Below are positions 1-8,200 of a stretch of 12,528 nt of DNA, piece after piece. The notes beneath the pieces are model-generated. The model was not told the origin of the DNA. It searched no databases and saw only the letters and a list, made by a program, of their open reading frames with translations. The translations under genes and the position numbers were made by a program. The stretch covers positions 1-12,528 of the forward strand of contig PJRA01000336.1 of the NCBI GenBank assembly GCA_016987375.1. Reading direction: 5' to 3'. This stretch comes from Brachionus koreanus. Taxonomy: Eukaryota > Rotifera > Eurotatoria > Ploima > Brachionidae. Position 1 is the stretch's first letter, and each line of letters starts with the position of its first letter.

Positions 1-349
1 TTTATTTTATTTAAATTTAGAATAATTGGATTAATGAACCTTTTATTGAAATGTGTCCATTTACTAATATTCCAAAACGACCAATGTATGCTAAAATTGA
101 GTATTTTCAAAATTTAAAAAGAAAAAGTTAGTTTTGTAATATTTGATTATATTTTATATTTTTTAAAAATATTTTATTTTGTTAAACTTTCTATCTAAAA
201 TTAAATTAAAATGTTTGAGTTATTTTTTTAGATTGATTTAAATAAAGTTTTAATTTTTTTTCTTATTTTTAAAATTTTATTAAATATTATTCTATTAATT
301 GTTACAAACCTTTATTTTATGTCTCTATTTTGATCTGTTAGGATCTGGT

Positions 350-416
350 GGCTAGTGGTTGTAACACAAATAATAAAGAAAATAATTTTAAATATATCGG
401 CCACTTCTAGCCTTAA
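350..416. repeat. Small foldback ending in TTAA, piggyBac-like end
   Basis: GGCTAGTGG at 350-358 is the inverted match of CCACTAGCC with two extra bases (ccacttctagcc, 401-412), giving a roughly 60-nt foldback. The right arm GGCCACTTCTAGCC (399-412) is directly followed by TTAA (413-416), the order expected at a piggyBac-type element end. The same 14-mer occurs inverted at 10590-10603. The left side lacks a TTAA, so this may be a solo or truncated end. The class assignment is inference. Confidence 0.3.
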
Positions 417-564
417 CAAAAGAAGAAAAAATAAAGAAAATAATTACAACAAAAGAATAATTAAAAGTAATTAATAATTTTAGACTTCATGGTTTTGTAT
501 ATAAAAATAATAATAATAATGAGAGGGCTTGTCGAATACTTGACACATTGTTAAATACAAGTGT

Positions 565-590
565 GTTGCAGTTATTAAGAGAACCGCAAC
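565..590 (+). other. Short hairpin
   Basis: GTTGCAGTT (565-573) and AACCGCAAC (582-590) can pair over nine positions, with one G-T pair, around an 8-nt loop. It sits in a locally less AT-rich patch (about 525-590). No coding or known RNA family is recognised and its function is unknown. Confidence 0.3.
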
Positions 591-1572
591 ATAATTAATA
601 AATTTAATTTAATTTTAAAATCACTAATGCGTTTGGAGATCGTTCAGATAACTAGTAAAAATTTATTTCCAATATTTTTTGCTTAATGTTAAAAAAACTT
701 AGGAAACGAAATTTATTTTGGGAATTTATTACTGAGCTAGTTTCTGAGCCATTTTTTTCAGATCTTTTATGTATCAGTTTCCAAAAAATCTAATTAATTT
801 CGAATCAAAATAAAATAACTTTTTTCAAAGCTTATCAAATTATTAAATTTTTAAGTTTTTGCCCAAAATTAAATTTGGGATATTTTTTTATTTAATATGG
901 TTTTTTTAATTAATTTGCTGATTATTTTTTTTTTGTTTAAAATTAAATTTTGCAATTATTCTAATAAATTTGAAATAAAAGCCTAAAAATTTGCCGTATT
1001 TTATTTAATAATTGAAGTTTCTCTAATAAATTCGTTTTTATTATACTAAAAGAGATCAAAATAAATACGCATTTAAATTTTTTTTACTTATAAAAAAAAA
1101 TAACAGCAAAAAGGCAAATTTAAAAAATTAACTAATAAATCTATAAATAATACGTTTTAAAAATAATGTAAATCATTGAAGTTGGTTATCAAACAAAAAA
1201 TAAATTTTTATTTCTTAAAAGTTGTCTTTAATTTAATTTAAATATTTACTTATTGTAATGCATTGACTGTTTGGTTAGTTTCTTTTTCGGTAATTTGCCC
1301 TTTTGATTGAAAGAAAGAGATACTAAAAACTGTTCAAACATTAGGTAAACATTTTCAATGCAGATGAAATTTCGTCTATATTTGTCTTTTAGACAGTCAA
1401 TAGAAATAATACTTTCAACAAATAAATGAAACATAAAATTTTGAAGTGTCTATTTTAGAAAAATATTCTAATAAGTAGCTTAAATATTCTAATAAGAAAA
1501 TTTTTGAAAAATAATAAAAAAAATTAAATTAGAAATCAAAAATTGAGATATTACTTTTTTATTAATTCTTCC

Positions 1573-1920
1573 TTAACACTAGAAGGACTGGATTTTAAAT
1601 ACTACAAAAAAAACCTTTTGACCATGATCTACCGAACCTTTTTTTCGTTAAGATAATCAAATTAAAAAAGAGAAAAAATTAATTATAAACGATTTTAAAT
1701 TTACTAAGAAATAAATTTCTTTGGCTTAAAAATGAAAAGCTGACTTTGACATTTTAAACCGATCATTTTTATGATTTTAAGAGTATGCTCATTTTTAAGC
1801 TTGTATAAAATTAAGACCGCTGCGAAAAATTCAGAAGGAAAATAAAAGTTAAAGTGATAAAAATATTCAAAAAACTAACAAAAAAAGGTCATTGTGACCG
1901 TCTGGTCCTTCTAGTGTTAA
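1573..1920. mobile_element. Non-autonomous piggyBac-type MITE with TTAA flanks
   Basis: The outer bases are TTAA at 1573-1576 and TTAA at 1917-1920. Immediately inside are perfect 12-bp inverted repeats CACTAGAAGGAC (1577-1588) and GTCCTTCTAGTG (1905-1916). The body is 340 bp. A short perfect hairpin GGTCA-TTG-TGACC (1888-1900) lies just inside the right end. TTAA target sites and short CAC/CCY-starting ends are the established signature of the piggyBac superfamily. The interior is AT-rich and has no coding capacity, so any movement would have needed a transposase from elsewhere. Its ends differ from those of the piggyBac copy at 8891-10319, so the two are different families. Confidence 0.8.
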
Positions 1921-2043
1921 AGACTGTCTAATTTTTCAATTCCTTATAATTATTTTTTTGAATAAATCTAATAATTACAAGAAAACGGTTATGTGAAATT
2001 TGGTACAAAATAAAAATAGGAAATAAATTAATCTTAAAAAAAA

Positions 2044-2535
2044 GTTCACGTCAGGTCATCTAACTTGAAAGAAGTTAATAGCGCTGTAACCCAATGATCT
2101 GTTTTTAGACCACATTTTACCATTTTCATAAATGAACTTCCTGAAGAAGTTAACAGCATAATCAAGCTTTTTTCAGACTATATTAAATTGATAAGAAGCA
2201 GTATTGATTTGCAAAACCTTCAAACTGACATTGACAGACTTATCAGGTGTGCAAACAAGAGGAATATGAGTTTGAATGATGAAAAATGCAAATTTTTGCT
2301 CGTTAAGAACCAAGTAGTGATCTTAAACCGAACCAACAAGCATCTCATGCAGCTATCTAAGTTAGCTTTATTCTTAGTCAGCTTAGATAATTTTTCAAGT
2401 CCTGGTTAATTAACAAGCTGACAGATGAATGTATTTTTTGTAAAGCCTCACCTAGAGTACACTGTGGCAGCTTGGAACCCATAATTGAAAATGGGTAAAG
2501 AAATATTAGAAGAAATGTAAGGACGTGCAACTAAA
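2044..2535 (+). pseudogene. Degenerate non-LTR reverse transcriptase, part 1
   Basis: Translation across frames gives the C-terminal half of a CR1/Jockey/L2-type reverse transcriptase. TSG at about 2046 is followed, after roughly 35 nt of foreign sequence, by a decayed version of the PQGSVLGP box with a stop in place of G. Next comes FINELPEEVNSIIKLF and then SDYIKL (about 2173-2190), where the family has the catalytic ADD box, so the second aspartate is lost. The downstream blocks LQTDIDRLIRCANKRNMSLN, DEKCKFL, PHLEYTVAAWNP and GRATK are recognisable, with stops at about 2407, 2482 and 2518. The copy is dead. It lacks the N-terminal endonuclease and is broken at 2535 by a DNA transposon. The reading resumes at 3576. 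Confidence 0.85.
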
Positions 2536-2613
2536 GGTTGTCCCTAAACTGCGGAAGCGGATGCGGAACGGAAAATCACAACCTAAAATGCGGAAATGCG
2601 GAACGGAAATTGA
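2536..2613 (+). repeat. Left terminal inverted repeat with GCGGAA motif array
   Basis: These 78 bp match the inverse of 3492-3575 almost base for base. The right arm carries one extra 6-bp GCGGAA-type unit. The arm is built from repeated GCGGAA / ATGCGGAA words, which continue subterminally to about 2690 (…aaatgcggaagc, tgtgcggagacgg, aatacggaaac). Such arrays are commonly transposase-binding sites in DNA transposons; that role here is inferred. Confidence 0.85.
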
Positions 2614-2789
2614 GTCCCTAAAATGCGGAAGCAGAATAATTTTAAAAATACTATTGTGCGGAGACGGAAAAAAATGTACTAAAATACGGAAACAAAAATT
2701 TTTTTTTTTAATTTTATTTTGTAAAAAAAGAGTTTTAACGGAGTTTTTTAATTAATACAAAAATATATGTACAGATTTTTTAAAATTTT

Positions 2790-3001
2790 TTAAAAGCTCA
2801 TACAAGATTCTGAACAATACCATATACCAGTTTCGTTAACAATTTTTCTTAGATTTGGTTTTATGCATCTTAAATGTGAATGTGTTTCACAATTCAGGCA
2901 TTTAATAGACTTTTTACATAAAATTTTCCAGGAGAAAGAGGAGAAGTTTGATTAAGATAAAGGATTTGACTAGCTTCATCGGTCTCAATCGGCTCATTCA
3001 T
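2790..3001 (-). pseudogene. PHD-like zinc-finger remnant inside the nested element
   Basis: Read on the minus strand, 2951 down to 2790 is open for about 53 codons and ends at TAA. It contains CLNCETHSHLRC, which fits C-x2-C-x4-H-x2-C, followed after about 14 residues by WYCSESC and a stop soon after. This is the second half of a PHD finger (Cys/His knuckle, then W-x-C). The final pair is spaced C-x3-C rather than the usual C-x2-C. The expected first Cys pair is not visible. Upstream, another frame (MNEPIETDEASQ…, start at about 3001) runs 35 codons and overlaps it, which suggests one frameshift in an originally single short gene. PHD fingers occur in several transposon proteins, so this may be the last trace of the autonomous relative's gene or a captured host exon. 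Confidence 0.4.
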
Positions 3002-3491
3002 TTTTATCAAATAGTTTTTTATTTAATTTTTTTCTGAAGAAAATTTTAAAAAGATGAGATTCTTTGAAATAAAAAAGCTAAATGAGAAAAAACTTAAAAT
3101 CCACTTATTTAATTTTCTTTATTTTATATTCAAAATTAAAAGCAACAAATTAAAACGAAAATTGAAGTTAAAGTCAAAGCATCAAGTTTTTAAAAACTGT
3201 TCAAATTAAATTTTAGGTGTATGCTAAGACTTAATTTCTATCTTAAGTTATTTCAAAATAAAATTAATTTTTTCTAGAAAATATTATTTTAATTCATTTA
3301 TTATTTCTCAGGATTAAAAATTGAAATTTAAATAAATGTAAAAAAGCAAAATTTTGCTATTTGTTATAAATAGATTATTTACATTGCAGCAATTAAGAAG
3401 TTATTCCGCGTTTTAAAAATGTTAAATTTCCGCTTCCGCATTTTAGAGAATTGTTTTCCGCATCCGCATTTTAGTATTGCATATTTTCTGA

Positions 3492-3575
3492 TCAATTTCC
3501 GTTACGCATTTCCGCATTTTAGGTTATGATTTTCCGTTCCGCATCCGCTTCCGCTTCCGCAGTTTAGGGACAACC
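3492..3575 (-). repeat. Right terminal inverted repeat with TTCCGC motif array
   Basis: An 84-bp inverse of the left end. It carries one additional GCGGAA unit (tandem gaagcg) relative to the left arm, a simple expansion or contraction between the two ends. Subterminal TTCCGC/TCCGCATTTTA words continue inward to about 3400. Confidence 0.85.
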
Positions 3576-3680
3576 GCAACTAAATTTGTTCCTGAGATTA
3601 CACACTTAAATTATTAACAAAGATTATTAGTTCTCAGTCTAGAGACTTTAAAAGTGAGAAGAATGATCGCTGCACCATTT
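3576..3680 (+). pseudogene. Degenerate non-LTR reverse transcriptase, part 2
   Basis: Continues the reverse transcriptase in frame directly after the nested element. ATKFVPEITHLNY, a stop, then QRLLVLSLETLKVRRMI corresponds to the RRATKLVP…L.Y..RL..L.L.TL..RR block that follows the polymerase palm in CR1/Jockey/L2-type elements. Similarity fades after about 3680, and only vague traces of the C-terminal tail can be suspected up to about 3780. The start of this part is the right copy of the 9-bp target duplication. Confidence 0.75.
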
Positions 3681-3779
3681 TTGAGTAGTGTTTGACATAT
3701 AGGATTTAGCTGTCGAAAGTTTTAGTAAGAATGTAAGATCTGTCGAATAAGCAAATGAAGAGTATTGCCTTAAATAGAT

Positions 3780-4260
3780 TTTTTAAACCAAAAGTTTAGT
3801 TTTATTTTTTTTTTTTAATAAAAAAATGCATAACTTCTGTTCTATATATTTTCTGAAAGCTTGTTCAATTAGCTTTACAAAAATACCTAAACCAGGAGAT
3901 TTCGATGAAGGATCCTCAAGCTATTTGACCTTGACCGTAACATACTTTTTTTAAGCGAATTTTAAAACTATTTGGTAAGTCGGATTGACGTAATATTTTC
4001 AGGAATTAATTCTCTCATATATCTAGCGAACGGATAATCGGAAAATTATGATCTATAGCGTTTTAGATAGATTAAACCTTCAAAAATTTAAACATTAATT
4101 TTTTTTTCGAGAAAAAAGTTTAAGGTCGGGGACACTGTACCCAAAGGGTACCAGATGCGTTTCAGGGCCTAGAGCGCCACAGGTATACAATGACCCATTA
4201 CCTAACATAAAAAATAGAACAAGAAGAACATAGTTTTAAGTGTGTGAAGTTTCAACTTTG
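3780..4260. other. Gene-less block of distinct composition with hairpin
   Basis: From about 3870 to 4255 the sequence is clearly less AT-rich and less simple than its neighbours, with a GC-rich core at 4125-4190. The core contains the perfect stem GTACCC-AAA-GGGTAC (4137-4151), followed by a cagggcctagagcgcc stretch. On the minus strand, short protein-like frames are interrupted by stops about every 30-60 codons. I see no tRNA boxes, no 5S or snRNA signature and no splice structure. A dispersed repeat or fossil element is my best guess; I cannot name it. Confidence 0.35.
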
Positions 4261-4429
4261 TCTGATTATCTGTTAATATTTTTTTTTAGGTTTGCAAAAT
4301 TTTCCAAAACTCACCCGTTAAATTATCCAAAAATTTAGGATTTTTATGATTAAATTTTGAGTAAAAAATTTTATTTTGGTCTAACTAAAGGACGCATTAA
4401 TCAAATCATTCAAGACTCGTAAAAAAAAT

Positions 4430-4600
4430 TATCAGAAAATAATATTACAAAAAAAATAATATATTTATAATATTTTTTAATTTTTATTATTTTATAAATT
4501 TATTTTATAAATATTAATTTGATAAATAAATTTTATAAAAAATTCATTTGATTATTTTTTAATGAAACTTTAATGACTTTAAAATAAAATTGAATTCAAT
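4430..4600. other. Nearly pure A/T low-complexity stretch
   Basis: Dominated by A/T words such as ataaattt, tttataaat and ttataaaa, with many partial self-complementary matches. No open frames and no gene evidence. It separates the odd-composition block on its left from the unassigned open frame on its right. Confidence 0.5.
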
Positions 4601-4631
4601 TATTTCCTAAAGTTGGTTTGGGACACAGACT

Positions 4632-4829
4632 TTGAATCTTTTTTCAAAATTGAAAAGTTTTGATTGTGTGTCTGTTGACAATCAGAGTGACGTTGGCGTT
4701 GACAGTGTTATCTTTGAAGTAATCATCAGACACGGAAAGAGTGAGCACAGACATCAAAATATTTCACCAAAAACATCCACCACTAAGATTGTCAACACCA
4801 GTCAAAGTATTAAATTACCGGAACCTTAG
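4632..4829 (+). CDS. Unassigned open frame, possible terminal exon
   Basis: About 65 codons open to a TAG at 4827, in a patch noticeably less AT-rich than its surroundings. The translation (for example DCVSVDNQSDVGVDSVIFEV) is hydrophilic and uses varied residues rather than the Lys/Asn/Ile/Phe of random AT-rich DNA. There is no ATG at the start: the first codon is TTG, and an acceptor-like …gggacacag precedes it at about 4619-4629. An AATAAA-like word (caaataaaag, about 4837) follows the stop. This would fit a last exon with a poly(A) signal, or a retro-copied gene tail. I recognise no family, and no upstream exon was found. Confidence 0.25.
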   Translation: MNLFSKLKSFDCVSVDNQSDVGVDSVIFEVIIRHGKSEHRHQNISPKTSTTKIVNTSQSIKLPEP

Positions 4830-5259
4830 AAAAATCAAATAAAAGGCAGGAGTCGATGTCTTCTATAACCAGTATTTTCCCATGAATTAACAATAAGTTT
4901 TTTTTTTATTGAAATTTATACAATCTCGACTAGGTAATACTTTAAATACATTAAAATTTACCTTTTGAATTGATTAACAGCTTTTAAGAAAAAAGTTAAT
5001 CGTATCAGCATATATTTGTAATTAAAACCAGATCAAAAACTAATTTTTAGTGATCAAAATCGCTATGGCCCATTTAAAAAATTATTCACACTAAGATTGA
5101 TTTTTTTATTCAAATTTAAAAAAATATTTTAACTCAAGAATATAATTGCAACCATGACTACACTTACTTATTGCTTATAAGCTTCAAAAATTGAGTTTAT
5201 AAACGTGAAAAAAAAAATCATAAAAAATCTAATTATTATCTAAATAATATCTAACAAAA
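4830..5259. other. AT-rich sequence upstream of CEP89
   Basis: No coding evidence. This stretch should contain the promoter and 5' untranslated region of the gene starting at 5260. I see no convincing TATA box in a fixed position, because TATA-like words are everywhere in this composition. The bases just before the start codon are ctaacaaaa, an A-rich context that suits translation initiation in many invertebrates. Confidence 0.4.
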
Positions 5260-8200
5260 ATGAGCTGTTGTATGGGCTTTTTTAAAAAAAGACGCGGCAA
5301 AAGCCTGGTAAATATGCTTATTAAATAGCTGTTTTTTTTTTATTAATATAAGTTTAAAGCCTCCAGGCGGAACCCAGTCAACAACAAATGTGAAAAATCA
5401 GACAATTAGTAAATTAATAAATGCTAGTTTACCAAACATAGATATAAAACAAGATCAAAAAAGTAAGCACGAACCAGAATCGCATTTGACTTCACGAATA
5501 AATGAAGATGATGCCACCTTAAATGATGAAAATGAAATATATCCAGCGCCAGACAGTTTTCGCGAGCCACTCTCCGGTGATATTGACTCAGAGGCCAAAA
5601 CTCGTACTTGGAATCAAGAAACAGATGCTCTCAGAAGCCTAAATCAAAATTTAAAAAAAGAGCTTAGAGAAAATGCACAAATAAGCACTCGTAATGAACC
5701 AGATTCACTTTTGCCCAAGACTTCAAATAACGATGATTTGAGCTATGGTGAAATTAAATTAGAAGAGCTTCAAAAATTTGCAAATAATTTCAGTATAGAT
5801 AAAGAAGAAAATGCCAATTTAAAGCTACAAAATAAAAATAGTCTATTAGAAATAGGAAGATTGAAATCAGAAATTCTCGAACGCGAAATTAAATGGAAAG
5901 AAGAAAACGATTTTTTAATATCCACTGTCCATTCAGCACTGTCTAAAGATTTAAGGAGTGACAAGGAAAAAGAAGCTCTGATTAATTTATTTGTATCCAA
6001 ACAGACAGAACAAAATGAAGCTTTGATAAAAGAGCAAAACAGTTTGATAGAAAATCTAAAATTAAGATGTGTTAATTATGAGAATGAAATGAAAAGTTTG
6101 ATTGAATCTCAAAAGGAATCTGCTCTTTTTAACCAGGTCAATCAGCTTCATTTGGAAATTAATCTATTAAGAAATTTAGTTTATAGATTAAATGTTGAAT
6201 TGAGTGATTATCAAGCTAAAAATCCCAGTCCTGCTCTAAAATCCTCTTTAAAAGTATTTTTTGTTATTAGAAAAAATGAGTTTGAAATTAATTTGATTAA
6301 ATAGAAAATTGATCTATCTAGTTTGCCTTCTCGAGGACCAATACCTATCTGGCTGGTAAATTTTGATGTAGTAAATTATTTTTATTCTTGGTTTTTTTAT
6401 TTGTTCTAGGTAAATTCGAAATATTTGTCGCCATTAATTGCGGCCTATGATGACAAAATGAAAGAAAAAGAATCCAAAATGAACCTTTTCCAGGTACGTG
6501 CTGCATATTTTTCATATTTTAAATGATAGGTGAAACTGGGTGAAATTTATTTTTATTTTCTTGGAAAAATCTTTTTTATTTTATTTTATGAAAATTTTGA
6601 TTACATCTAGAAAAAGTTGAAATATCTTAAAATTATCAATTTAAAAAAAATAAAAAAATTGTTAATAATTTAAGAAATAAGTCGAATAAAGCATCTAATA
6701 ACATGTTAAACTGGAGAGAGTTAAGTTGGGAGCAATTAGTTGGAGCAGAGCATTTTTTTTAAATATATGCTTAAATAAACTTGATAGGAAGGGTTGAAAC
6801 AACAAAAAAAATTATCAACAAGAATTAACATTTTTTGTTAATTTCGAAAAAAAAAAATTTATTGATTATGTAAATTAAATTAAAAAAAATTTAAAGTTTT
6901 ATTTTATTCAATTGATTAACATAATTAACAAATTTCGAACTATTTTGAACTATTTATTTTGTGGTAAAAAAATTTCATTTTCAATGGTTTTCTTTAAAAG
7001 GTTATTAGATTTTTAAAAAATTGCTCTGCTCCAGAAAAAATTGCTCACAATTTCACTCTCCCGTCAAACTGTCTTTATTTTTCACACAGTCACTTATTTC
7101 AATAAAATTCAGATCTTGGCTGTTTACAGGCCAAGACAAAAAAAAAATTGTCTTGCTGAAATATGAAGGTCTCATTTTCTCTCAATATGAAAATAAGTTA
7201 TTTCCTAAAATATCAACACATATGTTAGAATCAAGCCTTCCGTCAAATATATGAAAAAATCATTGACCATAGTAACCCATACAAATCTAAATTTCATTTC
7301 GTCATTGAAGATGGGGATATTTGAAATGTTGTTAATCATGATTTGAAAAATGAATTTTGATCAAAAAAAATTCGATAAGTAAATTCACAAGCAATTCTCC
7401 TAGATTTGATCTTGGTGTGTTCTAGAACGATCTTTAAAGAGAATAAAAATGAATGGAAATAATTCAAAATGGAAATGAAACTTGTCATGTTATAATATTA
7501 AGTCATAAAATTTAGTATTTTTTAAAAATTTAGTATTTTTGATTCAAAAAATATTTTTAGTTTAGTCTAACTAGTTTTATCTTAGATTAGTCTAAGACTT
7601 TTAATATTGGTGATACTGCAGTTGAGAGCAATCACAAGATTAGTACTCGCCAATTATCAAATGACCATTATGCATCCCAAAAGACGAAATCTCGTTACCA
7701 TAATTTTATAAATAACGGTAACAAATGTTGCCAAATTCTTCATGATTTGAAAGATATTGGTACTCAAAAACACATTGAAAAAATCATCTAGATGAGCGAT
7801 TTTTTAGACAAATCAATACTTGTGATGAAAAGTGGATCTATTTTCGAAATTATGATAACACATATGAATGGATGGACCCATCTAAACCAGATCAGCCAGT
7901 CGTGAAAAGAGGACGCCTTGATAAAAAGGTGATTTTGTGTGCTTGGTGAAATTTTCAAGGAGTAATACACTTTGAACTGGCTGCGGATGGTAATGCTACA
8001 AATGAAAAACTTTATTAAAATTTTCTTGTTTATTCAACCGAAAACTAGGTTTGTTTCTTACGCCAGATAACGCCAAATCTCATACAGTTTAATAAATAAT
8101 TGCAAAACTTGAGAAGCTGTGAAAAAGGATTGAATTTTTTTAGATCCAACATTAAGCCCAGATCTTTCTTCTTCTGATTATCATCTTTTTAGCTGAATGT

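Larger units (their letters stand above)
1..1570. other. AT-rich region without a recognisable gene
   Basis: Almost entirely A/T with runs of A and T and stop codons in every frame. The longest open stretch (minus strand, 1246-1434, about 62 codons) has no motif I recognise and no flanking splice sites or start context that support it, so I do not call it. The stretch contains the foldback at 350-412, a hairpin at 565-590 and a short tandem duplication of the 15-mer aaatattctaataag (1461-1475 and 1482-1496, period 21). Nothing else stands out. Confidence 0.6.
2536..3575. mobile_element. Nested 1040-bp non-autonomous DNA transposon, 9-bp TSD
   Basis: The element begins GGTTGTCCCTAAACTGCGG (2536) and ends with its inverse (to 3575). 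The 9-mer GCAACTAAA lies on both sides (2527-2535 and 3576-3584) and is a perfect target duplication. Removing the element and one copy restores the retrotransposon frame (…GRATK then FVPEITHLNY…), which fixes the boundaries exactly. A 9-bp duplication with long terminal inverted repeats fits Mutator-like elements best (8-10 bp). Merlin or hAT (8 bp) are less good fits. The interior is AT-rich. The only protein-like trace is a PHD-like zinc knuckle on the minus strand. No transposase is seen, so the copy is non-autonomous. Confidence 0.9.

Noticed and set aside
55..66. Inverse match TGTCCATTTACT to the element end at 12389, suggesting a second Tc1/mariner end
   Set aside because: The match stops after about 15 bases and does not reach the GGGTGATGCA outer part or a TA site, so it is too short to call an end.
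337..360. tRNA A-box-like word tggctagtggttg
   Set aside because: No B box (GGTTCNANNCC) within a plausible distance and no cloverleaf. It is one arm of the small foldback.
1246..1434. 62-codon minus-strand frame
   Set aside because: No motif, no splice or start support. Length is possible by chance and its Lys/Phe/Leu/Ile content follows the AT bias.
2525..2755. Plus-strand frame over the left TIR of the nested element
   Set aside because: It consists of the GCGGAA word array read as protein (Lys/Arg/Cys repeats) and crosses the element boundary.
4126..4190. tRNA, 5S or snRNA gene in the GC-rich core
   Set aside because: None of the required box or stem patterns is present, and only one short hairpin can be drawn.
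5770..6000. Minus-strand open frame inside CEP89 exon 2
   Set aside because: Shadow of the coiled-coil coding frame. Ser/Leu/Phe-rich translation is what the antisense of Lys/Glu/Asn-rich coding sequence gives.
6254..6304. C-terminal extension of the 304-codon frame past AAA at 6253 to the TAG at 6304
   Set aside because: It reads through an intron. GT at 6254 and AG at 6304 join the conserved CEP89 segment in phase, and the extension residues are not CEP89-like.
7021..7254. 77-codon plus-strand frame in the large CEP89 intron
   Set aside because: Starts inside the inverted repeat arm, has no ATG start and no recognisable family.
7788..7970. Minus-strand frame over the mariner relic
   Set aside because: Antisense shadow of the transposase blocks CDEKW and KPDQPVVKRGR.
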